From: Ralstonia sp. RRA
Lineage (GTDB): Bacteria > Pseudomonadota > Gammaproteobacteria > Burkholderiales > Burkholderiaceae
Length of the DNA stretch: 64,000 bases
Direction: 5' to 3'
NCBI RefSeq assembly: GCF_037023145.1
Contig: NZ_CP146091.1
Location: 1,426,001-1,490,000 of the forward strand
Part shown: one piece after another, positions 42,281 through 51,669 of the stretch
Layout of the letters: every line of letters starts with the position of its first letter
How positions within the stretch are numbered: position 1 is the first letter of the stretch
The notes under the pieces: generated by a model
Seen by the model: only the letters and a program-made list of their open reading frames with translations
What the model was told of the DNA's origin: nothing
The model's database searches: none
Position numbers and translations under genes: made by a program

Positions 42281-42539
42281 ATGCGCCGACGCAAGCCAAC
42301 GCGCACGGCGCTGAAAATCGTGAGTGGCAACCCAGGCAGGAGTGCGTTGCCGAAAGACGAGCCTGCGCTGGTGGCCGGAGCGAAGGCGCCGGCTTGGCCG
42401 GCGCCCTTAAGGCCGCTCCCGAGTGTCGAAAGCCCAGACGGACGAGAACAAGAACCCGTTTGCCGACTTGGTGAAGAAGCCCCGTGTTAGCGGGAAGTCG
42501 CTGTCTAAACCAAAGGTGGAGCCGCTAACAATCGGCTAG
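42281..42539 (+). pseudogene. Phage terminase small subunit (P27 family) remnant
   Basis: The N-terminus MRRRKPTRTALKIVSGNPGR followed by SALPKDEP is the P27-family small terminase start. After APAWPAP the frame derails near 42410, and the C-terminal part resumes in another frame from about 42420: KAQTDENKNPFADLVKKPR…, ending at TAG 42537-42539, again typical of that family. So head and tail survive and the middle, roughly 60-80 residues, has been deleted with a frame change. Confidence 0.7.
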
Positions 42540-42623
42540 GCCGAAGCTAATTCTTCTGACGGATGGCGCTCTCATCTTCCAAAACCGAAGCTTGCAAAGC
42601 AGGAGACTATTGGGGGGGGCTAT

Positions 42624-43073
42624 ATGGGCGGGGAGAAATGGATCACTGTTGCCAGTGCTGTGCTATTGAGCGCATGCGCTTCCACGGTGGTTGAACAGCG
42701 CTATTTCAAATCGTACGCGGTCGGTCAAGAGGTGACCGCAGCAACCGGAAATGCCATGCTTGTCGACCAGAATGGGCACGTTACCAATCAGCGTGTGTGG
42801 GTCGGGATTCTGAATTCTGCCGATGGATGGAAGAATACGGAAGAAGTATCGGCGGACTACTATCGAAAAGAACTAATTTATTCTGGGATTTCTGGATCAA
42901 CGGTTGAGCTTAACTATCGGGAATTCAGGGGCGGTTACGCTGCTCAGGCCTTTTATCAAAGTGTGAAATACGACCTTTCGCAATCGAATACGGTTCGTTT
43001 CCAGAATTTCACTATTGCCATTCTTTCTGCTGATAACCAGCAAATAAGATACAAAATTCTCAAAGACTACTAA
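42624..43073 (+). CDS. Small lipoprotein of unknown function
   Basis: 149 residues starting MGGEKWITVASAVLLSACAS, with lipobox LSAC (Cys 18). A run of G before the ATG supplies a ribosome-binding site. The mature part is beta-rich (VGQEVTAATGNAMLVDQNG, STVELNYREFRGGYAAQAFYQSV). The gene is clearly AT-richer than flanking core genes, supporting horizontal origin. I do not recognise the family. Confidence 0.65.
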   Translation: MGGEKWITVASAVLLSACASTVVEQRYFKSYAVGQEVTAATGNAMLVDQNGHVTNQRVWVGILNSADGWKNTEEVSADYYRKELIYSGISGSTVELNYREFRGGYAAQAFYQSVKYDLSQSNTVRFQNFTIAILSADNQQIRYKILKDY

Positions 43074-43154
43074 GCCCTACCGCCGCCATGGCAGCTTCAT
43101 CACCACGACCCGCTCAACTTGCGCAAGTTGCTCAACTTCTCAGCATGAGCAACA

Positions 43155-43523
43155 TTGGCGGGTTGGCGAAAGGCGAAGTTGGAGCACTATCGACAGTACG
43201 TCGCCGCGCTGTGGGGAATGGTGCAAGGCAAGGCGATTACTGCTGACGCGCAAGCGCGCTATGCAGACGCCGTTAATACGCTGACGCTTGTTGCACCACC
43301 CTCAGTGCTGAGGGCGCTGTACGCTTTCCAAGACGAGATTTCATATCGCAACACGCAACGCAGCGATGAGCGCCACGACCAGTTGGTAAACGTACTGTTG
43401 CGACAAATGCGTCGCGATGTTCGCCCCCCGCAGCGAGGCGGCGATGGCCCCGAGCCGTCTATCCGGCTTTTATCTGTGCCGTCGGTACGGGTGTCAGCGA
43501 AGCGGGGCGCCGAACATCATTGA
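43155..43523 (+). pseudogene. N-terminally truncated orphan protein
   Basis: 122 codons from a TTG, AGWRKAKLEHYRQYVAALWGM…, reading like the interior and end of a protein that would normally begin with a membrane helix before WRKAKLEHY. An in-frame TGA lies 9 nt upstream of the TTG. HDQLVNVLLRQMRRDV closes the helical domain. The family is unrecognised; it is most likely a remnant at the tRNA-proximal edge of the island, though a short product from the TTG is possible. Confidence 0.45.
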
Positions 43524-43608
43524 TGAAATCCGCTTACAAGGCGGTTACATGTCTGAATATCGGTGCGGAATTGTTTGCAGGTGCTAACCCATGAAGAGTT
43601 GCAGTGTT

Positions 43609-43685
43609 TGGCCTGCCCAGAGGGATTCGAACCCCCGACCGTCGGCTTAGAAGGCCGATGCTCTATCCAACTGAGCTATGGGCAG
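43609..43685 (-). tRNA. tRNA-Arg (anticodon TCT)
   Basis: 77 nt including an encoded CCA. The minus strand folds as a cloverleaf: 7-bp acceptor stem CTGCCCA/TGGGCAG, D-arm with GCTCAGTTGGATAGAGC, anticodon stem TCGGC/GCCGA enclosing loop CTTCTAA, T-arm GGGGG-TTCGAAT-CCCTC (one G·T pair). It decodes AGA, a rare codon here. Its 3' end faces the accessory island, the usual orientation of a tRNA integration site. Confidence 0.97.
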
Positions 43686-43782
43686 ATGTGTGCGCTGCCC
43701 AGGCAGGTTAGCGACGAACGGCCTCCGGATGCCTGGGAGGCCGCGATTCTAACAGATGGCGGATGCCAAAAACCGCGGCGCG

Positions 43783-43983
43783 CTAGCGCTGGGGCGGGAT
43801 TTCCGGCGGTACTTCGCCCGGAGGCAGCTCGATCGGTGGTGTCAGCGGTTCCGGGTCATGAACGGGATCGTGGGACGGCTCGTCCGGCGGCGGCATCTCG
43901 GGTGGTGGATGCGGCGGAGGCTCGTGCGGTGTCGGCGGCGTAATGTGCGCGCGCAAGCTCAACTTGGGCTGGGCGGAAGGCAT
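43783..43983 (-). CDS. Proline-rich small protein
   Basis: 66 residues starting MPSAQPKLSLRAHITPPTPHEPP and continuing as Pro/Glu/His-rich low-complexity sequence to PPEIPPQR. It lies just upstream of the tRNA gene on the same strand. Such short proline-rich peptides recur in Ralstonia/Cupriavidus genomes at similar places, in my recollection, but no function is known. It may be a disordered linker-type protein or a false gene. Confidence 0.4.
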   Translation of the reverse strand: MPSAQPKLSLRAHITPPTPHEPPPHPPPEMPPPDEPSHDPVHDPEPLTPPIELPPGEVPPEIPPQR

Positions 43984-44342
43984 GGATGGCTCCGTGACAG
44001 TGCAATGAGGTCGGTTTGACCCCAATCAGTCCGCAAGCGTCGTTCCCACGCATCATCCAAATGGTGATACCTAAAATACATACCCCCCATTAGGGGGATT
44101 CTTTGATACATTTCGTGGCGTCGGGTAGTGCCATAACAAGTAACGATTCAACTCGAAATTCCGCGCAATGACGCGGAACGCTGTGCCTACACACGCCAAA
44201 AGGGCGTGACGGATGTCTTTTTCGGTTCCGACCAGACGGGAAAACGGGAGTCTTGTTTGGGCAGCCTTGGGAAGCTGCTGTGTTTCGCCGGCAACAGGGA
44301 GCCAGGCGAGGCGTCAGCCATGGGGCAGGGAGGAAACGAAGA
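43984..44342. other. Intergenic region with CCCCC-ATTA-GGGGG dyad
   Basis: About 360 bp between divergent small genes. It contains the hairpin CCCCC(44084-44088)-ATTA-GGGGG(44093-44097) in an AT-rich context and a weaker ACGCC-AAAAG-GGCGT at 44195-44209. I see no promoter match or small gene; function unknown. Confidence 0.4.
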
Positions 44343-44546
44343 ATGAGTACACGTCACGCACGACGCCCGGCAGGGGCGTCGCGGTCCACGTATGTCCGCA
44401 ACGCCCAGAGTGGGCGCATTGGCGACCGTTCCAACGCCGCAGGCCATCGCCTGCCGCCCAGCGGCGTGCCGCGCCTGCTGCTGTGGCTGCTGGCGGCGAC
44501 GATTCTCTTTGCCGCGGCAAACTACACGTTCAAGCTGCTCGGCTAA
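44343..44546 (+). CDS. Small single-pass membrane protein
   Basis: 67 residues from an ATG that has GGGAGGAAAC about 8 nt upstream. The first 45 residues are basic and polar; LLLWLLAATILFAAANYTF near the C-terminus forms one membrane helix. Homologues of this shape are common hypothetical proteins. It is convergent with the FAD-oxidase gene, 12 bp away. Confidence 0.5.
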   Translation: MSTRHARRPAGASRSTYVRNAQSGRIGDRSNAAGHRLPPSGVPRLLLWLLAATILFAAANYTFKLLG

Positions 44547-44558
44547 CACCGACGCGGT

Positions 44559-45971
44559 TTACAACACCTTTCCCGGATTCATCAGGCCGCGCGGGTCCAG
44601 TGCCTGCTTGATCGCGCGCATGGCTGCCAGTTCGACCGGGCTCTTGTAGCGCGCGTTGTCTTCTCGCTTGAGCTGGCCGATGCCGTGCTCGGCCGAGATC
44701 GAGCCGCCATGTGCATGCACGCTGTCATGCACGATGCGGTTGATGCCGTCCTGATGCGCCAGGAAAGCGTCATGCTCATGCCCTTCGGGCGGCGACACGT
44801 TGTAGTGCAGGTTGCCGTCGCCAAGGTGGCCAAAGGTCACCATGCGGATGTCGGGGTAGGCCGCCGCCAGCGCGCGGTCGGTCACGTCGATGAAGTCTGC
44901 GATGCGCGAGATGGGCACGCCAATGTCGTGCTTGATGTTCTTGCCTTCATCGGCCTGCGCCAGCGGGATGTGCTCGCGCAGGTTCCAGAAGTCGCGCGAT
45001 TGCGCCACCGATTCCGCCACCGCCGCATCGTCGATCACGCCGCGGGCCAGCGCGTCTTCCATCAGCGCCTCGAACAGCGCACGGGCGTGTTCTTCGCTCT
45101 CCAAGTCGGACAGTTCCAGCAGCACGTACTGCGGATACGCCTGTGCAAAGGGCACGCGCAGTTGCGGATAGTGCTTGCGCACCAACTCCAGACAGAACGC
45201 CGACATCAACTCAAAGCCCGTCAGCAGCGTGCCCGCATGGCTTTGTGCCAGCGACAGGAATGCCAGCGCCTGACGCGGCGATTGCAGTGCCGCCAGCGCC
45301 GTCACCTTGGCGCGCGGCTGCGGAAACAGCTTCAGCGTCGCCCCGGTGATGATGCCGAGCGTGCCTTCCGCGCCGATCAGCAGATCGCGCAGGTCGTAGC
45401 CGGTGTTGTCCTTGCGCAGGCCGCGCAGGCCGTTCCATAGCTCGCCGTTTGGCAGCACGGCTTCTATGCCGAGGCACAGTTCGCGCGCGTTGCCGTAGCG
45501 CAGGACGGCCGTGCCGCCCGCGTTGGTCGCCAGGTTGCCGCCGATGGTGCAACTGCCCTCGGCGGCCAGGCTCAGCGGGAACAGGCGATCGGCCGCGGCT
45601 GCGGCCTGCTGCACGTTGGCCAGAATGCAGCCGGCATCCACGGTGATGGTGTTGTTGATCGGGTCCACCGCACGTACCCGCTGCATGCGCTGCACCGAGA
45701 TGACGACCGCGTTGCCTTCCATGTCAGGCGTGGCGCCACCGCACAGGCCGGTGTTGCCGCCTTGCGGGACCATCGGCACCGCATGCTCACCACACAGCCG
45801 CACCAGCGCAGCCACCTGCAAAGCATCGGCCGGACGCAGCACCGCACGAGCGCGGCCAGTGAAACGCTTGCGCCAATCGGTCAGATAGGGTGCCTGGTCT
45901 TCCGGCGCTGTCAGGACATACGCGGCGCCGATGGCGTCAACGCAGGCTTGCAGAAACGCATCGTGGGTCAT
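44559..45971 (-). CDS. FAD-linked 2-hydroxy acid oxidase/dehydrogenase (GlcD family)
   Basis: 470 residues of the VAO/GlcD family. The FAD-binding PCMH domain includes VPQGGNTGLCGG and NLATNAGGTAVLRYGNARELCLG; the C-terminal half includes GHLGDGNLHYNVSPP and the end motif SAEHGIGQLKR with its active-site His. The family comprises D-lactate, D-2-hydroxyglutarate and glycolate oxidases; 470 residues and the GDGNLHYN wording fit D-2-hydroxyglutarate dehydrogenase best. It is the last gene of a minus-strand operon after wrbA and DUF2069. Confidence 0.9.
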   Translation of the reverse strand: MTHDAFLQACVDAIGAAYVLTAPEDQAPYLTDWRKRFTGRARAVLRPADALQVAALVRLCGEHAVPMVPQGGNTGLCGGATPDMEGNAVVISVQRMQRVRAVDPINNTITVDAGCILANVQQAAAAADRLFPLSLAAEGSCTIGGNLATNAGGTAVLRYGNARELCLGIEAVLPNGELWNGLRGLRKDNTGYDLRDLLIGAEGTLGIITGATLKLFPQPRAKVTALAALQSPRQALAFLSLAQSHAGTLLTGFELMSAFCLELVRKHYPQLRVPFAQAYPQYVLLELSDLESEEHARALFEALMEDALARGVIDDAAVAESVAQSRDFWNLREHIPLAQADEGKNIKHDIGVPISRIADFIDVTDRALAAAYPDIRMVTFGHLGDGNLHYNVSPPEGHEHDAFLAHQDGINRIVHDSVHAHGGSISAEHGIGQLKREDNARYKSPVELAAMRAIKQALDPRGLMNPGKVL

Positions 45972-45977
45972 GGCAGG

Positions 45978-47011
<1,034 letters not shown>

Positions 47012-47039
47012 TCATTGGCCTTGCGCCGCTTCATTCTTC

Positions 47040-48362
47040 ATGCTTTTTGATCTCCGTGCGCTTCGTCAATGGAATGCCGCCAAGCTGCGTGCGCTGTCGC
47101 GTTATGCGCTGCGCCGGGCGGGCGAAGACAGCTTGCCGCAGGTGGCCGGCAGCCTGACGTTTACGACGGTGCTTTCGGTGGTGCCGATCCTGACGGTGGC
47201 GTTTGCGCTGTTCACGGCGTTTCCGATGTTCAAGAGCTTTCGTGCGGACATCGAAGGCTACATGTTCAGCAACCTCGTGCCTGGCAATATCAGTCGGCCG
47301 ATCCTCACGTATCTGAACCAGTTCTCCACCAACGCCAAGGGGCTGACGGCTGCGGGCCTGATCGGCTTGGTGGTGACGTCGGTCATGACCATGCTGACGG
47401 TCGAGAACGCGCTCAATGCCATCTGGCGCGTGCGCCAACGCCGGCCGTTGGCGCAGCGTGTGCTCGTGTTCTGGGCATTGGTGACGTTCGGCCCGGTGCT
47501 GATCGGTGCGAGCCTGTCGGTCAGCTCGTACATGGTGTCAATTTCAGCGGGCTATGTGCACAAGCTGCCGTTCGGCCTCGGCGTGATCGTGGGTGTGGTG
47601 CCGATCCTGCTGTCGGCGATTGCGTTTGCGATGCTTTATGTCTTTGTGCCGAACACCTATGTGGCGCGGCGTGACGCGTTTCTTGCGGGGCTCATTGCCG
47701 CCGTGGCGTTTGAAGTCGCCAAGCGCATCTTTGGTTCCTACGTGGCGCACATTCCCACGTACACCGCGGTGTATGGCGCGTTTGCGACGCTGCCGATTTT
47801 CCTGACGTGGATCTATGTGAGCTGGCTGGTCACCCTGCTGGGCGCGACCATTGCATCAACGTTGCCGATCATCCGCCAAGGCTACTGGCAGCGGCGCACG
47901 TTTCCGGGCAGCGAGTTCTTCGATGCGCTGGGGGTTCTGCTGTTGCTGTACCGCGCACGCGAACAGGCGCCGCGCACGGTGGCTGAACTCGAGATCGGAC
48001 GGCGTCTGCAATTGGAGGCGGAATATCTGGCTGACCTGCTGGCCAAGCTCAAGGCGCTGCACCTGGTCGGCAAGCTGCAGCAGGATCGCAGCGAAGCACA
48101 TTGGGCGCTGCTGTGCGACGCCCATACGACCACGTTGCGTCCGCTCTATGAAAAGCTGGTGCTGAACCTGCCTCGCCTGCCGCGCACGTCGCTGGCGCGG
48201 CTTCTGGGCGATACCCAGGCACTGGCCGCTCAATTGCATAATCCCGCGCTCGACAGCACGCTGGAGAGTGTGTTCGCCACTGGTGAGCGCGGTATAGCAG
48301 CCGCCAGCCAGGCTGCTGCCCCAGCGCCGATGTCGACGGTGCCGGCTGCAGCTCGCGCCTGA
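47040..48362 (+). CDS. YihY/BrkB-family inner membrane protein
   Basis: 440 residues. The first 290 form the six-helix YihY domain, recognisable by PQVAGSLTFTTVLSVVPILTVAFALF, MLTVENALNAIWRVRQRRP and GAFATLPIFLTWIYVSWLVTLLGA. A 140-residue C-terminal cytoplasmic extension with winged-helix-like pattern (LEIGRRLQLEAEYLADLLAKL) follows, as in the UPF0761 group. Once annotated as ribonuclease BN, but that is an error for this family; actual function is unknown. It is divergent from wrbA. Confidence 0.93.
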   Translation: MLFDLRALRQWNAAKLRALSRYALRRAGEDSLPQVAGSLTFTTVLSVVPILTVAFALFTAFPMFKSFRADIEGYMFSNLVPGNISRPILTYLNQFSTNAKGLTAAGLIGLVVTSVMTMLTVENALNAIWRVRQRRPLAQRVLVFWALVTFGPVLIGASLSVSSYMVSISAGYVHKLPFGLGVIVGVVPILLSAIAFAMLYVFVPNTYVARRDAFLAGLIAAVAFEVAKRIFGSYVAHIPTYTAVYGAFATLPIFLTWIYVSWLVTLLGATIASTLPIIRQGYWQRRTFPGSEFFDALGVLLLLYRAREQAPRTVAELEIGRRLQLEAEYLADLLAKLKALHLVGKLQQDRSEAHWALLCDAHTTTLRPLYEKLVLNLPRLPRTSLARLLGDTQALAAQLHNPALDSTLESVFATGERGIAAASQAAAPAPMSTVPAAARA

Positions 48363-48366
48363 CCAC

Positions 48367-48684
48367 TCAGAACGGGATCTTTCCCGTCCAGATATCGCGA
48401 TACATCACCCAGTCGCCCATCAGGCTGTAGATCGGGTGACGAAAGGTGGCGGGCCGGTTCTTTTCAAAGCCGAAGTGCCCGACCCACGCAAACGCATAGC
48501 CGCTGACCGCCGCACCGAGCAGCCACCACAAGTTACCCGTGAAGATCAGCAGGATCAGGCACACCAGGGCGATGCTCGAACCCGCAAAATGCAGGCGCCG
48601 GCAGGTGCGGTCCTGGTGCTCGCCCAGATAGAACGGATAGAACTCGGCGAAGCTGCTGAAGGTGGGGTGCTCGGTGGTGGCCAT
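48367..48684 (-). CDS. Mpo1-like (DUF962) membrane protein
   Basis: 105 residues from ATG 48684 with AGGAGAC upstream. FAEFYPFYLGEHQDRTCRRLHFAGS and WVGHFGFEKNRPATFRHPIYSLMGD are the DUF962 motifs; yeast Mpo1 of this family is an Fe-dependent dioxygenase of fatty-acid alpha-oxidation. The conserved histidines (H in EHQDRTCRRLH, GHFGFEKNRP, RHP) are present. It ends 4 bp from the convergent yihY stop. Confidence 0.9.
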   Translation of the reverse strand: MATTEHPTFSSFAEFYPFYLGEHQDRTCRRLHFAGSSIALVCLILLIFTGNLWWLLGAAVSGYAFAWVGHFGFEKNRPATFRHPIYSLMGDWVMYRDIWTGKIPF

Positions 48685-48715
48685 GGTGCGTCTCCTGAAT
48701 CCTGACGGGGCGCAG

Positions 48716-49546
48716 TTACGCGGCGGCGGTGGCCGGCTCGCGTTCGCGCGCAAAGGCGATCAGCGCATCGAGCGTGCCGTCCGGACATTCTCCCATGACC
48801 GCGTGCCCGCAAGGCAGACCCACCATGCGGCTGCCAGCCAACCCGGCAGCCACCTGACGGCCTGCTTTGGCCGGCGTCATCTGGTCTTTCTCACCAACGA
48901 TGACGAGTGATGGGCACTTCACTGCAGCCATGGCCTCGGCACCGCGCGTATAGCCATTGCACGCCGAAAAATCCGTGTGGAAGACGGGGGCCTCGGTGCC
49001 GCGCGCCACGCGTTCCATCAGCCGCTGGCTGCCGCCGTGCATCCAGAAGCCAGGGCCAGGTGCCGACGGCTTGTTGGCCAGGCTGGAATGCGACCAGACG
49101 TTCACCATGTCGATCGCACTGGCGGTGTTGTTGAGCGCCGCGTCAAGCAGCGCATCCGACACCTTCATCGGCCGGGCGGTGGCCACCAACGCAATGCGGC
49201 GCACGCGACTTGCGTATCGCGAGGCGCACTCCAGCGCGATCAGCGAGCCCATGCTGTGCCCGACCACCATCACCGGTTGCGTGACACCCGCGGCTTGGAC
49301 GAGCGCCATTACCCAGTCGGCCATGGCCTCCACGGTTTGCAGGGGCGCACCACCGCTGCGGCCGTGTGCGGGCAGATCAACCGCCAGCACACTGAAACCG
49401 TGGTGCGCAAACCAGCGGGTCTGCAGCCCCCAGACCGAATGATCGTTCTGCGCGCCATGCACGAACACCACGCACGGCAGCGCCGGATTGAACGGCTTGC
49501 CACCGGTGTAGGCGTAAGCGCGTTCGCCTTGTACGGTCCATTCCAT
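48716..49546 (-). CDS. Alpha/beta-hydrolase
   Basis: 276 residues. Oxyanion motif VFVHGAQNDHSVW, nucleophile elbow VVGHSMGSLIALE (Ser about 103), acid in VIVGEKDQMTP and catalytic His in LPCGHAVMGECP. Resembles general esterases/C–C hydrolases; substrate unknown. Its ATG overlaps the stop of the metY-type gene by one base (TGATG), indicating translational coupling. Confidence 0.9.
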   Translation of the reverse strand: MEWTVQGERAYAYTGGKPFNPALPCVVFVHGAQNDHSVWGLQTRWFAHHGFSVLAVDLPAHGRSGGAPLQTVEAMADWVMALVQAAGVTQPVMVVGHSMGSLIALECASRYASRVRRIALVATARPMKVSDALLDAALNNTASAIDMVNVWSHSSLANKPSAPGPGFWMHGGSQRLMERVARGTEAPVFHTDFSACNGYTRGAEAMAAVKCPSLVIVGEKDQMTPAKAGRQVAAGLAGSRMVGLPCGHAVMGECPDGTLDALIAFAREREPATAAA

Positions 49547-50916
49547 CAGCGGGCTCCGGTTGCGTTGGATGCGGCTTTGCCAGGCGCGGCCGACATCGCG
49601 CGCTCGGCGGCTTTCAGGCCGCGCTTCAGATCGTCGATCAGGTCGTCGGCGTCTTCCAGGCCAATCGACAGGCGGATCGTGCCTTCGCTGATGCCGGCAG
49701 CGGTCAGTGCATCGGCGTCCATGCGGAAGTGCGTGGTCGATGCCGGGTGAATCACCAGCGAGCGCGCGTCGCCCACGTTGGCCAGGTGCGAGAACAGGCC
49801 GAGCGATTCAATGAATTGCTGGCCGGCACGCCGATCACCGCGCAGGTCGAAGCTGAACACGGCGCCAGCGCCATGCGGTAGCAAGCGCTTGGCCAACGCG
49901 TGGTCGGGGTGCGATTCCAGTTCAGGGTAGGCCACCGACGCCACCATCGGATGGCTCGCCAGGAAGGTGGTGATGCGGCGGGTGTTCTCTACGTGGCGAG
50001 CCATGCGCAGCGGCAGCGTTTCGATGCCTTGCAGCAACTGCCACGCCGCCATCGGATTCATGCAGGCGCCGAAGTCACGCAGGCCCTCGCGGCGGGCGCG
50101 CAACAGGAAAGGGGCGACGGTGCTTTCCTCGGCAAACACCATGTCGTGGAAGCCCGCATAGGGCTCGGTCAGCTCTGGGTGTTTGCCCGCTGCCACGTAG
50201 TCGAAGGTGCCGCCGTCGATCAGCACACCACCGATGGTCGTGCCGTGCCCGCCCAGGAACTTGGTCGCCGAGTGGTAGACCAGGTCTGCCCCGTGCGCGA
50301 ACGGCTGCAGCAGCCACGGCGTGGTGAAGGTCGAGTCGACCAGCAGCGGCACGCCCGCATCATGCGCAATCGATGCAATGGTCGGGATGTCGAGCACATC
50401 CAGCCCCGGGTTGCCGAGCGTCTCGCCAAACAGCAGGCGCGTGTTCGGACGGATGGCCGCGCGCCAGCCGTCGATGTCGCCGGGCTTGACGAAGGTCGTC
50501 TCGATGCCGAAGCGGCGCAGCGTGTAATGCAGCAGGTTGTGCGAGCCGCCATACAGCGCCGACGAGGCGACGATATGCGAGCCCGCGCCCATCAGCGTGA
50601 CGATGGCCAGGTGCAGCGCCGCCTGGCCAGAGGCCGTGGCGATGGCACCGACACCGTTCTCAAGCGCCGCCATGCGTTCTTCGAACACGGCGACGGTCGG
50701 GTTGGAAATGCGCGAGTAAACGTGACCCGCGCGCTCCATGTTGAACAATGAGGCGGCGTGTTCGCTATCGCGAAACACGAAGGACGTGGTGAGATGGATG
50801 GGCGTAGCGCGCGCACCCGTGGCCGGGTCGGGCGCGGCACCGGCATGCAGGGCCAGCGTGTCGAAGCGGGCTTTGGACATGGATTCAAGCACCGAATGAG
50901 GGTCGAGACGGCGCAT
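49546..50916 (-). CDS. O-acetylhomoserine/O-succinylhomoserine sulfhydrylase-type PLP enzyme
   Basis: 456 residues from ATG 50916, or 444 from ATG 50880. Cys/Met metabolism PLP family: YSRISNPTVAVFEERMAALENG, ALYGGSHNLLHYTL and the PLP lysine in YHSATKFLGGHGTTIGG. The enzyme swaps the acyl group of activated homoserine for sulfide (or cleaves methionine in related MegL enzymes). ATG 50916 has GGGAG at suitable spacing, inside a hairpin; family members more often start like MSKARFDTLALHAG, hence the ambiguity. First gene of an operon with the alpha/beta-hydrolase and Mpo1-like genes. Confidence 0.88.
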   Translation of the reverse strand: MRRLDPHSVLESMSKARFDTLALHAGAAPDPATGARATPIHLTTSFVFRDSEHAASLFNMERAGHVYSRISNPTVAVFEERMAALENGVGAIATASGQAALHLAIVTLMGAGSHIVASSALYGGSHNLLHYTLRRFGIETTFVKPGDIDGWRAAIRPNTRLLFGETLGNPGLDVLDIPTIASIAHDAGVPLLVDSTFTTPWLLQPFAHGADLVYHSATKFLGGHGTTIGGVLIDGGTFDYVAAGKHPELTEPYAGFHDMVFAEESTVAPFLLRARREGLRDFGACMNPMAAWQLLQGIETLPLRMARHVENTRRITTFLASHPMVASVAYPELESHPDHALAKRLLPHGAGAVFSFDLRGDRRAGQQFIESLGLFSHLANVGDARSLVIHPASTTHFRMDADALTAAGISEGTIRLSIGLEDADDLIDDLKRGLKAAERAMSAAPGKAASNATGAR

Positions 50917-50920
50917 GCTA

Positions 50921-50942
50921 GCACTGCTCCCTGTTGCAGTGC
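50921..50942 (-). promoter_or_regulatory. Hairpin enclosing the ribosome-binding site of the metY-type gene
   Basis: Minus-strand GCACTGC and GCAGTGC form a 7-bp perfect stem whose 8-nt loop (AACAGGGA) presents the purine-rich ribosome-binding sequence, 4 nt before ATG 50916. Could modulate initiation; no known SAM or SAH riboswitch core is apparent to me. Confidence 0.4.
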
Positions 50943-51119
50943 ATCCCGGGCAAACGCCGAGCGGGCGCGGTTTTTGACAGGTTTTTTCTGCCGCATTTTT
51001 TGTGCATGTGCTTGTCGACGCCCTTGGATTTGGGCTAGGATCGAAACACAACCATAACGACAACCCGCGCGCGGTCGCCCCCCGGCAGACTGGCACCCCA
51101 ATACCCTGGGAGACGCAAT

Positions 51120-51575
51120 ATGAAAGTCAGCGACATCCTTCACGTGAAGGGCAACACGCTCTACACCGTGGCCCCGGAAACCAAGCTCCAGGTGGCGGTG
51201 CAGACAATGGCGGAGTACGACATCGGCTCGCTCGTGGTGATGGAGTACGGCGAGCTGGTCGGCATGCTGACCTTCCGCGAAATCATCAAGGTCCTGGCCA
51301 AGGGCCACGGCACGGTGGGCGAGGGCACCACCATCCGCAAGGTGATGGATGACCACCCGCTCACCTGCACGCTGGAAACCGACGTCAATGAAGTGCGCCG
51401 CATGATGCTGGAGCGCCATGCACGCTATCTGCCGGTACTCGACAACCGCACGCTGATGGGTGTGATCTCGTTCTACGACGTCGCCAAGGCGGTGTTTGAA
51501 GAGCAGAACTTCGAGAACAAGATGCTCAAGGCGTACATTCGCGATTGGCCGGAAGAAAAGGCCAACGAAGACTGA
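51120..51575 (+). CDS. CBS-domain protein
   Basis: 151 residues consisting of two CBS motifs: KVSDILHVKGNTLYTVAPETKLQVAVQTM with IGSLVVMEYGELVGMLTFREI, and KVMDDHPLTCTLETDVNEVRRMM with RYLPVLDNRTLMGVISFYDV. Such stand-alone CBS pairs bind adenine nucleotides and regulate partners. No partner is evident; it is divergent from the metY-type gene and ends at a strong terminator. Confidence 0.92.
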   Translation: MKVSDILHVKGNTLYTVAPETKLQVAVQTMAEYDIGSLVVMEYGELVGMLTFREIIKVLAKGHGTVGEGTTIRKVMDDHPLTCTLETDVNEVRRMMLERHARYLPVLDNRTLMGVISFYDVAKAVFEEQNFENKMLKAYIRDWPEEKANED

Positions 51576-51603
51576 TCTGCACGCCGTCTTCACTGCACAC
51601 CCG

Positions 51604-51634
51604 AAACCCGCCCGCCGTTGCGAGCGGGTTTTTT
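51604..51634 (+). terminator. Rho-independent terminator
   Basis: AAACCCGC/GCGGGTTT 8-bp stem with a 12-nt GC-rich loop, followed by a T-run, 28 bp after the CBS gene. Confidence 0.88.
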
Positions 51635-51669
51635 GTTGAACCCGATTTGAACCAGGATCGCCCCAGTCG

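Noticed and set aside
35613..43608. attL/attR pair derived from the tRNA-Arg 3' end
   Set aside because: No second copy of the T-arm/acceptor sequence was seen in the island or its left edge; the left boundary remains undefined.
50917..51119. SAM or SAH riboswitch before the metY-type gene
   Set aside because: I could not find a recognisable conserved core; only a simple hairpin next to the start is supported.
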